DNA of 64,000 nucleotides from Colimorpha_A sp045543555. Lineage in GTDB: Bacteria > Bacillota > Clostridia > Oscillospirales > CAG-272. Both the position numbers and the translations under genes were made by a program. Below are positions 26,611-35,970 of this stretch, one piece after another. The stretch's first letter is position 1. Each line of letters starts with the position of its first letter. Location: NCBI GenBank assembly GCA_045543555.1, contig JAZQMQ010000024.1, positions 177,812-241,811 of the forward strand. Direction: 5' to 3'. The notes beneath the pieces are model-generated. The model had not been told where the DNA came from, searched no databases, and worked only from the letters and a program-made list of their open reading frames with translations.

Positions 26611-28383
26611 ATGAAGAAGAAAATATCTATAAGCGCCTCCTCATTCAAGAGAAGCATGACATACGTGAAGAAATATAAGCTTCTTATAGCATTTACTCTT
26701 GTATTTGCAGCGATTTACGTAGCTTCATCGCTAATTATACCAATTCTTATAGGTAAGGCGATCGACTGTATGATATACGGTGAACTATTTATGTCATGCA
26801 TCATTGATATCTTGATTATGACTTGTGTTGTAGCCGCCGTAGGCGGAGCTGCGCAATGGGGCATGAGCGTTATAAATAACAGAATCACCTTCCTCGTTGT
26901 ACGCGATATGCGTAAAGACGCATTTTCTAAAATACACAATTTACCCATTTCTTATATTGATTCTCATCCCATAGGTGATGTTGTTAGTAGAATAATATCC
27001 GATATCGATCAGTTTTCTGACGGTATGCTCATGGGATTCACTCAGCTTTTTACTGGCGTACTTACTATTCTTGCAACACTTGTATTCATGCTTGTAATGA
27101 ATCCTATAATTGCACTCGTGGTTATTATACTAACACCTCTTTCAATTTTTGTTGCAGGTCTGATCGCAAAGAAAACTCATAGATTTTTCTCAGAACAATC
27201 TGCTCTTCGAGGAAAACAAACAGGGTATATTAACGAAATGATCGAAAACGTTAAGACCGTTAAAGCATTTTCTCGCGAAGACAGTGTTTGTGATGGATTT
27301 GAAGAAGTAAACAGAGCTTTTGAAGCAAGCTCACTTAAAGCAACGTTCTTCTCATCACTTGTCAATCCAACAACAAGATTTGTGAATTCAGTTGTATATG
27401 CAGCTGTCGCAGGCATCGGAGCTTTATTCGCTTGCGGATTGATTAGTTACGCTCCCCTTATTATAACGGTTGGAGAGCTATCCGTATTCCTTCAGTACGT
27501 AAATCAATATACGAAGCCTTTTAATGAGATATCGGGAGTTTTGACAGAGCTGCAAAACGCTCTTGCTTGTGCGGACAGATTTTATGACTTCTTAAACGTA
27601 GAAGAGGAAGTTCCCGATGCAGAAAATGCTGTTATACTCGATAAAATAAAGGGAAATATTAAGGCGGAAGACGTGTATTTTTCTTATGAAGATAACAGAC
27701 CTTTAATGACGGGAATTAATCTTGATATCAAATCAGGTCAGAAGGTCGCGATTGTAGGTCCAACCGGCTGTGGTAAGACAACGTTTATTAACCTGCTTTT
27801 AAGGTTCTATGATGTTAATGCCGGAAGAATTACTGTTGACGGATATGACATACGAGATATTGCAAGACATAGCTTAAGACGCAATTACGGTATGGTGTTA
27901 CAGGAAACGTGGATCAAGAGCGGAACAATTAAAGAAAATCTGAAGCTTGGACGTCCGTCTGCAAGCGATGAAGAGATGATAGAAGCGTGCAAAAGAGTTC
28001 ATTGTCATGGATTTATTAATCGGCTTGAGAATGGATATGATACCGTAATCGATGAAAACGGCGGTGATCTTTCAGGTGGGCAAAAGCAGCTTTTGTGTAT
28101 TGCAAGAGCAATGATTAGCGATCCGCCCATACTTGTGCTCGACGAAGCAACTTCTTCAATCGATACCAGAACTGAAGTTAAAGTTCAGAATGCAATGAAA
28201 GAGCTTATGGATGGAAGAACCTCACTTGTTGTTGCTCACAGATTGTCTACAATAATGGAAGTTGATTTGATTCTTGTTATGAAGGATGGAAATATCATCG
28301 AACAGGGTAGACATGATGAGCTTATAAGTCGAGGTGGATTGTACGCCGAAATATTTAATAGCCAGTTTGTAGGTATAGAATAA
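26611..28383 (+). CDS. ABC exporter half-transporter with canonical ATPase
   Basis: A 590-residue exporter subunit with six membrane helices and an ATPase. Walker A GPTGCGKTT is near residue 382, the signature LSGGQKQ near 486, Walker B LVLDEATSS near 509 with the catalytic Glu present, and the H-loop AHRLST near 541. I chose the ATG at 26611, downstream of the preceding stop, with GAGG about 8 bases before it; an in-frame ATG inside the preceding gene is less likely. It pairs with the degenerate upstream subunit to form one heterodimer with a single active site. Confidence 0.93.
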   Translation: MKKKISISASSFKRSMTYVKKYKLLIAFTLVFAAIYVASSLIIPILIGKAIDCMIYGELFMSCIIDILIMTCVVAAVGGAAQWGMSVINNRITFLVVRDMRKDAFSKIHNLPISYIDSHPIGDVVSRIISDIDQFSDGMLMGFTQLFTGVLTILATLVFMLVMNPIIALVVIILTPLSIFVAGLIAKKTHRFFSEQSALRGKQTGYINEMIENVKTVKAFSREDSVCDGFEEVNRAFEASSLKATFFSSLVNPTTRFVNSVVYAAVAGIGALFACGLISYAPLIITVGELSVFLQYVNQYTKPFNEISGVLTELQNALACADRFYDFLNVEEEVPDAENAVILDKIKGNIKAEDVYFSYEDNRPLMTGINLDIKSGQKVAIVGPTGCGKTTFINLLLRFYDVNAGRITVDGYDIRDIARHSLRRNYGMVLQETWIKSGTIKENLKLGRPSASDEEMIEACKRVHCHGFINRLENGYDTVIDENGGDLSGGQKQLLCIARAMISDPPILVLDEATSSIDTRTEVKVQNAMKELMDGRTSLVVAHRLSTIMEVDLILVMKDGNIIEQGRHDELISRGGLYAEIFNSQFVGIE

Positions 28384-28402
28384 AGAAAATATTAAAAAGC
28401 TG

Positions 28403-28431
28403 TTGACTTTATCGCTTTACTATGCTAAAAT
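28403..28431 (+). promoter_or_regulatory. Promoter of the histidine operon
   Basis: TTGACT (28403-28408), 17-base spacer, TAAAAT (28426-28431). The predicted start falls at the first bases of the 13-bp tandem repeat. Confidence 0.75.
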
Positions 28432-28435
28432 GTTG

Positions 28436-28461
28436 CAAGCGGCAAATACAAGCGGCAAATA
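28436..28461 (+). repeat. 13-bp tandem duplication in the his leader
   Basis: CAAGCGGCAAATA occurs twice back to back (28436-28448 and 28449-28461), starting at about +1 of the predicted transcript. It could be a repressor site or a leader element. No T-box stem or specifier region fits in the short leader of about 57 bases. Confidence 0.7.
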
Positions 28462-28493
28462 ATAGTAAAATTTAATTAATATTTAGGTAACTT

Positions 28494-29621
28494 ATGGACA
28501 CAAAAATTGATCTCAACAGAATAAGATTCGATGAGCAGCTATCATTAAAATTAAGAAGCATATATGAGGGATATGGATATCTCCCATATAAAATGTCTAA
28601 ATTTGAGGAATATGATCTTTATTCCAAAAATAAGGATTTTTTGGGTGACGGTGGAATTCTAACCTTCACTGATGTAAGCGGTCGCTTGATGGCTCTTAAG
28701 CCCGACGTAACTCTTTCAATTGTAAAAAATTCAAAGGGTTCAACCGGAACTCAAAAGGTTTACTACAAGGAAAACGTTTACCGTACATCAAGAAAAGGCG
28801 GAGGCTTCAAAGAGATTCAACAGTGCGGTATTGAATGTATTGGTAACGTAGATAATTATGAGGTTATTGAAGTCCTTCTTTTAGCTCTTGAGAGCTTAAA
28901 AGCAACGGGCAGACCCTTTAAGCTTGAAATATCACATATGGGAATTTTATCTTCCCTTATGGACTACATTAACATTTCCGATAACGATATTTCCGAGCTT
29001 ATAACCTGTATAAAAAGAAAGAATTCGGACGGTATATCAGAGATTGCAGAAAAAAACGGAATTGATCTGTCTGTCTTATCAAGCGTTGTAGCTCTAAACG
29101 GTACCGCTTCTGATATTATGACTGAACTCAGAAATTTGTGTTATGAGAGATGTGCAAGCGATATTGATACACTCGATATGGTTATAAAAGAGCTGTCTGC
29201 ACTTGGATTTACTGATAATATTGGCATTGATCTTTCAGTAATGAACGATATGAATTATTATCGTTCGCTTGTTTTCCGCGGATACGTCGATTGTATTCCG
29301 GAAAGTGTTCTCATCGGCGGCAGATATGACAACGTTGTTAGAAAGATGGGCAGAGATTGCGGTGCAATAGGATTTGCCGTCGCTCTTGATAAGCTGAACG
29401 AGCTCTCAAAATCAGATGATCCTACATACAGAGATATCATGCTTGTATATTCAAATGATATCAGCCCGTCAGTTGTTTTGAATGCAATTAACCGCTTCAG
29501 AAAACAAGGAAAATCCGTTATTGCCCTGAAAAATCCCGATGAAACACAATCCTGCGGAACAGTCATCTATTTAGAAAAGGATGGCTCGTTTAAAGATAAA
29601 GGAGATCCCACCAATGCTTAA
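28494..29621 (+). CDS. hisZ: ATP phosphoribosyltransferase regulatory subunit HisZ
   Basis: A 375-residue paralogue of histidyl-tRNA synthetase that lacks aminoacylation activity and activates the short form of HisG, giving feedback control by histidine. The class II synthetase core is recognisable: motif 2-like YKENVYRTSRKGGGFKEIQQCGIECIG, and motif 3-like ESVLIGGRYDNV with GAIGFAVALDKL. It opens the histidine operon. Its 3' end overlaps hisG by 8 bases. The ribosome binding site is weak (AGGTAA). Confidence 0.93.
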   Translation: MDTKIDLNRIRFDEQLSLKLRSIYEGYGYLPYKMSKFEEYDLYSKNKDFLGDGGILTFTDVSGRLMALKPDVTLSIVKNSKGSTGTQKVYYKENVYRTSRKGGGFKEIQQCGIECIGNVDNYEVIEVLLLALESLKATGRPFKLEISHMGILSSLMDYINISDNDISELITCIKRKNSDGISEIAEKNGIDLSVLSSVVALNGTASDIMTELRNLCYERCASDIDTLDMVIKELSALGFTDNIGIDLSVMNDMNYYRSLVFRGYVDCIPESVLIGGRYDNVVRKMGRDCGAIGFAVALDKLNELSKSDDPTYRDIMLVYSNDISPSVVLNAINRFRKQGKSVIALKNPDETQSCGTVIYLEKDGSFKDKGDPTNA

Positions 29622-30243
29622 CGTTGCTTTGCCAAAAGGCAGACTTGGAGAAAAGGTATATAAAATTTTTGAAGAAGCCGGATATGAATGTCCGTCTGTG
29701 TTGTCGAACAGCAGAAAGCTCACCTTTGAAAATGCTGAAAAAGGAGTTCGATACTTTTGGGTCAAGCCATCTGACGTTGCTATATACGTAGAACGCGGCG
29801 CAGCTGATATAGGTGTTGCAGGCAAGGATATAATAGAAGAATATTCTCCTGAAGTATATGAGCTGCTTGATCTTAATATGGGTAAATGCAGAATGTGTGT
29901 AGCCGCACCGAAGGGATTTGTAGATGATCCTAACAGGACCTTGCGAGCCGCAACTAAATTTAAAAATATTGCTTCTAAATATTATGCATCAAAATCCCGT
30001 GATATCGACATTATAGAGCTTAACGGTTCAATTGAGATCGCACCAATATTAGGTCTTTCCGATATAATAGTAGATATTGTCGAAACAGGCACGACTCTTT
30101 ATGAAAACGGTCTTGAACCGATTACAGACATTATGAGAATCAGTGCACGACTAATATCAAATCAGACCTCGTATAGATTTAAAAACAACGAAATAATTGC
30201 TTTGAAGAATGCGGTTTCAAAAGTGATTGCTTCAAAGGAGTAA
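29614..30243 (+). CDS. hisG: ATP phosphoribosyltransferase catalytic subunit HisG (short form)
   Basis: A 209-residue enzyme joining ATP and PRPP in the first step of histidine synthesis. It begins LNVALPKGRLGEKVY and contains GAADIGVAGKDII and the PRPP loop DIVETGTTLYENGL. The short form lacks the C-terminal regulatory domain and requires HisZ, which is encoded just upstream. The start at 29614 has AAGGAG 9 bases before it, and the gene overlaps hisZ by 8 bases, indicating coupled synthesis. Confidence 0.97.
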   Translation: MLNVALPKGRLGEKVYKIFEEAGYECPSVLSNSRKLTFENAEKGVRYFWVKPSDVAIYVERGAADIGVAGKDIIEEYSPEVYELLDLNMGKCRMCVAAPKGFVDDPNRTLRAATKFKNIASKYYASKSRDIDIIELNGSIEIAPILGLSDIIVDIVETGTTLYENGLEPITDIMRISARLISNQTSYRFKNNEIIALKNAVSKVIASKE

Positions 30244-30246
30244 ACA

Positions 30247-31521
30247 ATGATAAAGATTTTAAAACAAGATTTTTTAAAGCGAGATGATGCATTTTCATCG
30301 TCTGCGCCAGTCTCCGTGTCGCAAACTGTAAGTGATATAATAAGCGACATTGCAGTAAGAGGAGATATTGCACTCAAGGAATATACCGAGCGCTTTGATA
30401 AATGCTCTCTTGAAGATCTTCAGGTTTCAAAAGATGAGATTGAACGTGCATTAAACGAAATCGAGCCTTCTTTTGTTGATATTTTAAGAGAAGCTGCCGA
30501 GAACATCAGAGTTTTTCATGAAAAACAGGTGCGAAACGGCTTTATTCAGCCTAATCCTGATGGTTCTGTTGTGGGGCAAAGAATAATTCCTCTTGAAAAG
30601 GTAGGTCTTTACGTCCCCGGAGGTACAGCGGCTTATCCTTCTACCGTATTAATGGATGCAATACCCGCCAAAGTTGCAGGTTGTAAGGAAATCGTTGTAG
30701 TAACTCCACCCGATAAAAACGGAAAAGTACCTTCAGCAATTCTTGCAGCTGCTTCGATTGCGGGTGTTGATAAGATATTTAAGGTTGGAGGTGCGCAGGC
30801 AGTAGCAGCGCTTGCTTACGGTACCGAGACAATACCTAAGGTAGATAAGATCGCAGGCCCGGGTAACATGTATGTAGCAGAAGCTAAGAGACAGGTATAC
30901 GGCAGGGTAGACATAGATATGATCGCCGGTCCTTCCGAAATACTTGTTATTGCTGACGGCAACAGTGATGCAAGAATAATTGCGGCTGATCTGCTTTCAC
31001 AAGCTGAGCATGATAAAAATGCATCGGCTGTACTTGTTACCGATAGCATTGATGTTGCTAATAATGTGAAGGATGAGCTTGAAAGACAAATAGCTCTCCT
31101 TGATAGAGCGGAGATTGCTCGCGAATCGATCGATAAAAACGGACTGATAATCGTTACTTCATCAATCGATATAGCAATCGATATTGCAAACGAAATCGCT
31201 CCGGAGCATTTGGAACTTTCGGTTGACGAACCATTCAAGTGGCTAGGCAGAGTAAATAATGCGGGATCTGTTTTCTTGGGTAGATATTGTCCCGAGGCAC
31301 TCGGAGATTATTTTGCCGGACCTAATCACACATTACCTACAAGTGGTACCGCAAGATTTTCAAGTCCTTTGTCTGTTGATGATTTTGTTAAGAAATCCCA
31401 GTACATATACTATACAGAGGATGCATTACGAAGTGTATATAAAAAGGTAGCTGCCTTTGCAGAAAAGGAAGGATTGACAGCGCACGCAAAGAGCGCATTA
31501 TCACGATTTGAGGAATTTTAA
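30247..31521 (+). CDS. hisD: Histidinol dehydrogenase HisD
   Basis: A 424-residue zinc enzyme carrying out the last two oxidations, L-histidinol to L-histidine. Recognisable blocks are YVPGGTAAYPSTVLM, VDKIAGPGNMYVAEAKR, IDMIAGPSEILVIAD, LLSQAEHDKNASAVLVT and the metal-site region NHTLPTSGTARFSSPLSV. Length is typical. It starts 3 bases after hisG and its stop abuts the start of hisC. Confidence 0.97.
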   Translation: MIKILKQDFLKRDDAFSSSAPVSVSQTVSDIISDIAVRGDIALKEYTERFDKCSLEDLQVSKDEIERALNEIEPSFVDILREAAENIRVFHEKQVRNGFIQPNPDGSVVGQRIIPLEKVGLYVPGGTAAYPSTVLMDAIPAKVAGCKEIVVVTPPDKNGKVPSAILAAASIAGVDKIFKVGGAQAVAALAYGTETIPKVDKIAGPGNMYVAEAKRQVYGRVDIDMIAGPSEILVIADGNSDARIIAADLLSQAEHDKNASAVLVTDSIDVANNVKDELERQIALLDRAEIARESIDKNGLIIVTSSIDIAIDIANEIAPEHLELSVDEPFKWLGRVNNAGSVFLGRYCPEALGDYFAGPNHTLPTSGTARFSSPLSVDDFVKKSQYIYYTEDALRSVYKKVAAFAEKEGLTAHAKSALSRFEEF

Positions 31522-32589
31522 ATGAGCAAATTTTTCGATGAAAAATTCAGTAGCCTTAAGCGCTATGTTCCGGGTGAGCAGCCTCAGGACAAAAAATATA
31601 TAAAGCTGAATACTAACGAGTCGCCTTATCCTCCTTCGCCTGAAGTTATTGATTCAGTGAATAAATCAGATATTTCTGATCTTAGATTGTATTCTGATCC
31701 GGAATGTAAGATTCTAAAAAGAAAATTGGCAGATAGATATGGTGTTAAATTTGAAAATATATATTTGTCAAACGGTTCAGATGATATATTGAATTTTGCT
31801 TTTATGGCATATTGTTCTGATGGCCGCGCAGTTGCTTTTCCGGACATTACTTACGGGTTCTATTCAGTATATGCAAATCTTTATCATTCAAACGCTGATA
31901 TCATTCCTTTAAAAGATGATTTTACAGTAGATGTTGATAAGTTCTGCCATATCAATAAGTCTGTAGTGATTGCGAATCCCAATGCACCAACAGGGATTTC
32001 ACTTTCTCTTTGTGATATTGAAAAAATAATATCTTCGAACCCTGATAACGTAATTGTAATAGACGAGGCATACGTTGATTTTGGAGGGCAAACATGTCTC
32101 CCTCTGCTTTCTAAATATGACAATCTTTTAATTGTGCGTACCTTCTCTAAATCAAGAGCTTTAGCAGGCGCAAGAATTGGTTTCGCAATAGCAAGTGAGC
32201 AGATTATTTCTGATCTTGAAACATTAAGATTTTCTACCAATCCTTATAATGTTAATCGTTTATCTCTTAAGGTAGGAGCTGCTGCAATTGATTCAGATGA
32301 GTATTTTGCTGATAATTGCAGAAAAATTATAAAAACGAGAACACTTGTATCGAAAGCTCTTAATGACAGAGGCTTTAAGGTTTTAAATTCAGACGCAAAT
32401 TTCATTTTTATAAAACATTCCCGAGTAGATGGAAACGACTTATATGTAAAGCTTAAAGAACGCGGTATATTGATAAGACATTTTACTGATGAAAAAATAT
32501 GTCAGTTCAACAGAGTGACAATTGGTTCTGATGATGAAATGGCAGAATTCATAAAAGCCGTTGATGAAATTTTAAGGGAGGTAATTTGA
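31522..32589 (+). CDS. hisC: Histidinol-phosphate aminotransferase HisC
   Basis: A 355-residue class I/II PLP aminotransferase that makes histidinol phosphate. It has NTNESPYPPSP at the N-terminus, SNGSDDILNFAF, NPNAPTG, VIDEAYVDFGG and the PLP lysine motif RTFSKSRALAGARIGFA. The start codon directly follows the hisD stop with no gap, so translation is probably coupled. Confidence 0.95.
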   Translation: MSKFFDEKFSSLKRYVPGEQPQDKKYIKLNTNESPYPPSPEVIDSVNKSDISDLRLYSDPECKILKRKLADRYGVKFENIYLSNGSDDILNFAFMAYCSDGRAVAFPDITYGFYSVYANLYHSNADIIPLKDDFTVDVDKFCHINKSVVIANPNAPTGISLSLCDIEKIISSNPDNVIVIDEAYVDFGGQTCLPLLSKYDNLLIVRTFSKSRALAGARIGFAIASEQIISDLETLRFSTNPYNVNRLSLKVGAAAIDSDEYFADNCRKIIKTRTLVSKALNDRGFKVLNSDANFIFIKHSRVDGNDLYVKLKERGILIRHFTDEKICQFNRVTIGSDDEMAEFIKAVDEILREVI

Positions 32590-33177
32590 GTGAGAACTTC
32601 TGTTATAGAAAGAAACACAAAAGAAACAAAAATTAAGCTTGAGCTTAATTTGGACGGTACAGGTGTATCAAACATTAAAAGCGGAAGCGGATTTCTTGAT
32701 CATATGCTTACGTTATTTGCTTCACACGGCAGATTTGATCTTAACATTGAGTGTGAGGGAGATACTTATGTTGATTACCATCATTCTGTAGAAGATATTG
32801 GAATTTGTCTTGGAACAGCACTTAATGAGTGCTTAAATGACAAGAGCGGGATAACAAGATACGGAAATATGATTCTTCCTATGGATGAATCGCTTGTTCT
32901 TTGTTCGCTCGATATTTCGGGAAGAAGCTATCTTGCCTTCGATTGCGCATTCCCGACAGAGACGATAGGTAACTTTGATACAGAGCTTGTTTGCGAGTTT
33001 TTTGCAGCGTTTGCAAGAACGTCCGGAATCACTTTACACGTCAAAAAACTCTCGGGCAGTAATTCTCATCACATAGCAGAAGCGGCATTCAAAGCACTTG
33101 CACGTGCTTTAAAGGCAGCAGTGAAGATAGATCCGGAGCTCGATGGACAGATACCGTCTACAAAGGGTACGTTATGA
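32590..33177 (+). CDS. hisB: Imidazoleglycerol-phosphate dehydratase HisB
   Basis: A 195-residue manganese enzyme, monofunctional as in most bacteria outside Enterobacteria. It contains GSGFLDHMLTLFASHG, DYHHSVEDIG and the SNSHHIAEAAFKALARAL metal-ligand block. The start codon is GTG at 32590, placed by GGGAGG 7-8 bases upstream and by the immediate end of hisC. Its stop overlaps hisH by 4 bases (ATGA). Confidence 0.97.
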   Translation: MRTSVIERNTKETKIKLELNLDGTGVSNIKSGSGFLDHMLTLFASHGRFDLNIECEGDTYVDYHHSVEDIGICLGTALNECLNDKSGITRYGNMILPMDESLVLCSLDISGRSYLAFDCAFPTETIGNFDTELVCEFFAAFARTSGITLHVKKLSGSNSHHIAEAAFKALARALKAAVKIDPELDGQIPSTKGTL

Positions 33178-33782
33178 TCGCTATAATTGATTACGGAGTA
33201 GGTAACCTTTTTTCTCTTGAAGCATCGTTTAATAAGATTGGTGCAGATACCGTTGTAACTTCAGACCCCGATCTTATTCTTAATGCAGAAAGAGTAATTC
33301 TCCCAGGCGTTGGCGCATTTGGAGACGCTTCTGAAAAATTAAAGAACAGCGGCTTGTCTGACGTGATTAAGACTTACGTAAAGAGCGGTAAGCCAATTAT
33401 GGGTATATGCTTAGGTATGCAGCTTCTCTTTGAATACAGCGAAGAATTCGGGCATCACGAGGGACTTTCGCTTCTGAGCGGTGCGATTATTCCTATGAAT
33501 GGTGTTGTACCTGATGATTACAAGATACCGCAGATAGGTTGGAATAAGCTTGATTTTGTTAGACCGTCTCCGTTGTTTAAATACATTAAGGACGGCGATC
33601 ACGTGTATTTTGTTCATTCGTATTATGCTGTTGATTGTGATGAATCTGTAATTGCTAATACTGAATACGGTGCGAAAGTTACTGCGGCGGTCGCAAAGGA
33701 CAATGTTTACGGTTGTCAGTTTCATCCCGAAAAGAGCGGCGAGGTAGGACTAAATATTTTACGTGGATTTTTAGAAGTATAA
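33174..33782 (+). CDS. hisH: Imidazole glycerol phosphate synthase glutaminase subunit HisH
   Basis: A 202-residue class I glutamine amidotransferase that feeds ammonia to HisF. The nucleophile Cys is in GICLGMQLLFE, and the catalytic His and Glu are in QFHPEKSG. It starts with IAIIDYGVGNL, as in the family. It overlaps the hisB stop by 4 bases and precedes hisA by 10 bases. Confidence 0.97.
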   Translation: MIAIIDYGVGNLFSLEASFNKIGADTVVTSDPDLILNAERVILPGVGAFGDASEKLKNSGLSDVIKTYVKSGKPIMGICLGMQLLFEYSEEFGHHEGLSLLSGAIIPMNGVVPDDYKIPQIGWNKLDFVRPSPLFKYIKDGDHVYFVHSYYAVDCDESVIANTEYGAKVTAAVAKDNVYGCQFHPEKSGEVGLNILRGFLEV

Positions 33783-33792
33783 AGGATCAGAT

Positions 33793-34509
33793 ATGAAAAT
33801 TTTTCCCGCAATAGATCTTTATGATGGCAAGGTCGTTCGTCTTTATAAAGGCGACTATAATAATATGACGGTATATAGCGATGATCCCGTTGCGATAGCA
33901 AAGGATTTCGAAAGTAATGGCGCTGAATATATACACGTAGTTGACCTGATGGGTGCCAAGGAGGGTAAACCTTCTGCATTTAACGTTGTTAAAAGCATTA
34001 TCGATAATACGTCTTTGAAGCTTGAAATTGGCGGCGGAATCAGAAACGAAGAAAACGTTAAGAAATATATAGATCTCGGCGCGGACAAGGTAATTCTCGG
34101 AACTGCCGCAGTCAACGACGATGAATTTATGACTTATATTTCTTTTAAATATAAGGAAAACCTTGCTGTTGGAATTGACATTAAAGACGGTTTCGTAGCT
34201 ATCAAAGGCTGGACTGAAGTATCAAATATTTCCTGTGATGAAATGTTTGAATACGTAAAAACACTTGGTATTAACAGAGTTATTTGTACAGATATTTCAA
34301 AAGATGGAGCTATGAAGGGCACGAACAGAGAACTATATAAGAATCTTTCCGAGATGTACAAGCTAAATATTATTGCCTCGGGCGGAGTATCAACTCTTGA
34401 TGACGTTGAGGCTTTAAATAACATAGATATTTTCGGTGCTATAATCGGTAAGGCTTATTATACCGGAGCAATTGATCTAAACGAAGCAATCAGGATAACT
34501 AAACTATGA
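33793..34509 (+). CDS. hisA: ProFAR isomerase HisA
   Basis: A 238-residue TIM barrel that opens the ribose ring of ProFAR. It starts FPAIDLYDGKVVRLYKGD, carries the catalytic Asp there and a second in CTDISKDGAMKGTN, and has the phosphate loops GGGIRNEENV and ASGGVSTLDDV. It overlaps the hisF start by 4 bases. Confidence 0.97.
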   Translation: MKIFPAIDLYDGKVVRLYKGDYNNMTVYSDDPVAIAKDFESNGAEYIHVVDLMGAKEGKPSAFNVVKSIIDNTSLKLEIGGGIRNEENVKKYIDLGADKVILGTAAVNDDEFMTYISFKYKENLAVGIDIKDGFVAIKGWTEVSNISCDEMFEYVKTLGINRVICTDISKDGAMKGTNRELYKNLSEMYKLNIIASGGVSTLDDVEALNNIDIFGAIIGKAYYTGAIDLNEAIRITKL

Positions 34510-35264
34510 TTACAAAAAGAATTATTCCTTGTCTTGACGTGAGGAACGGACGAGTCGTTAAGGGAGTTAATTTTGAGGGATTAAACGATGTTTCATCCCC
34601 CATTACTTTAGCTGAGCACTACAGCAAATGCGGTGCTGACGAGCTGGTGTTTTATGATATCACCGCATCGTCCGACGGTCGAGCAATTTTTACTGATATC
34701 TTGAAGAAAACAGCAAAGAACGTATTTATACCGCTTACTGTCGGCGGCGGAATTAATGAAGTTTCAGACTTTGAGAGGGTTCTTTCCTGCGGAGCCGATA
34801 AAGTGAGCGTTAATTCGGGCGCAATACGCAATCCCGCATTAATATATGAGGCAGCTAAGCGCTATGGAAGTCAATGCGTTGTTATTTCATGTGACATTAA
34901 GCGTGTTGACGGTGTATTCAGAGTCTTTGCTAAGGGCGGTAGAGAAAACACCGGACTTGAAGGAATTGAATGGATAAAGCGTTGTGTCGATTGCGGCGCG
35001 GGCGAGGTTGTTGTTAACTCTATTGATACAGACGGTGTAAAGCGCGGATTTGATATTGAAATGCTAAAAGCTGTTTGTGACGTTGTTAACGTGCCTGTTA
35101 TCGCCTCGGGCGGCGCAGGTTCGATTGGTGATTTTATCGAACTTTTCAGACAGGTACCAAAGATTGACGCGGGACTTGCCGCTTCTATTTTCCATTTCGG
35201 TGAAGTCAGCATACGAGATCTTAAAAATTCTTTAAATGAAGCAAATATTAACGTGAGGATATAA
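34506..35264 (+). CDS. hisF: Imidazole glycerol phosphate synthase cyclase subunit HisF
   Basis: A 252-residue TIM barrel that cyclises PRFAR with ammonia from HisH. It has RIIPCLDVRNGRVVKGVNF, ITASSDGR, TVGGGI, NSIDTDGVKRGFD and IASGGAGS. The catalytic aspartates in CLDV and DTDG are present. ATGA overlap with hisA indicates coupled translation. Confidence 0.98.
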   Translation: MITKRIIPCLDVRNGRVVKGVNFEGLNDVSSPITLAEHYSKCGADELVFYDITASSDGRAIFTDILKKTAKNVFIPLTVGGGINEVSDFERVLSCGADKVSVNSGAIRNPALIYEAAKRYGSQCVVISCDIKRVDGVFRVFAKGGRENTGLEGIEWIKRCVDCGAGEVVVNSIDTDGVKRGFDIEMLKAVCDVVNVPVIASGGAGSIGDFIELFRQVPKIDAGLAASIFHFGEVSIRDLKNSLNEANINVRI

Positions 35265-35268
35265 TATT

Positions 35269-35913
35269 ATGGTCAAAATTAATGAATTAAAATTTGATGA
35301 AAAGGGCTTAATTCCAGCAATAGTTGTAGATGAAGGAACCGGCAAGGTATTAACGCTCGCATACATGAACGAAGAGAGTTTAAAGATCTCTCTTGAAAAG
35401 AAACTTACATGTTTTTATAGCAGAAGCAGAAATGAACTTTGGCTTAAAGGCGAGACCAGCGGTAATTATCAGCATATTATTGATATTGTTGCGGATTGTG
35501 ATAAGGATGCTCTTGTTGTCACTGTTCGTAAGGATGGACCTGCTTGTCATCTTGGTACTGATTCATGCTTTAATGAATCACTTTTTGAGGATTCGGTAGC
35601 TCCTTTTACTCTCGATGCGCTTATGACTCTTATAAATGGCAGAAAGACCGAGATGAAAGAAGGATCTTATACAACTTATCTTTTCCAGAAGGGAATTGAT
35701 AAAATACTTAAGAAGGTTGGCGAGGAGTGTACTGAAGTCATTATCGCCGGAAAAGCTGCAGATAAGAAGGAAACTATATATGAAATAGCTGATCTTGCTT
35801 ATCATGTTATGGTGTTGATGATAGAAATGGGAATTTCACTTGATGATATTCACAATGAGCTTGCTTCAAGACACGTTATCGATCATAAAGTAAAACAGGA
35901 AAAGATGACCTGA
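35269..35913 (+). CDS. hisI: Bifunctional phosphoribosyl-AMP cyclohydrolase / phosphoribosyl-ATP pyrophosphatase HisIE
   Basis: A 214-residue fusion performing steps 2 and 3 of the pathway. Residues 1 to about 110 are the zinc cyclohydrolase (VLTLAYMNEESL, TCFYSRSRNELWLKGETSG, DCDKDALVVTV, ACHLGTDSCF). Residues about 118-214 are the pyrophosphatase (YTTYLFQKGIDKILKKVGEE, then EVIIAGKA and IADLAYHVMVLM). It ends the operon before a long hairpin. Confidence 0.96.
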   Translation: MVKINELKFDEKGLIPAIVVDEGTGKVLTLAYMNEESLKISLEKKLTCFYSRSRNELWLKGETSGNYQHIIDIVADCDKDALVVTVRKDGPACHLGTDSCFNESLFEDSVAPFTLDALMTLINGRKTEMKEGSYTTYLFQKGIDKILKKVGEECTEVIIAGKAADKKETIYEIADLAYHVMVLMIEMGISLDDIHNELASRHVIDHKVKQEKMT

Positions 35914-35920
35914 TGAATAA

Positions 35921-35961
35921 TTTAAAATCCCTGCAAATCAATGATTTGCAGGGATTTTAAA
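35921..35961. terminator. Terminator shared by the his operon and the convergent carboxypeptidase gene
   Basis: A 20-bp inverted repeat (35921-35940 and 35942-35961, core AATCCCTGCAAATC) is flanked by A- and T-rich sequence on both sides. Confidence 0.85.
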
Positions 35962-35970
35962 TAGATTATA

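Noticed and set aside
28432..28493. T-box or histidine attenuator in the his leader
   Set aside because: The leader is about 57 bases, too short for a T-box, and shows no terminator or run of His codons.
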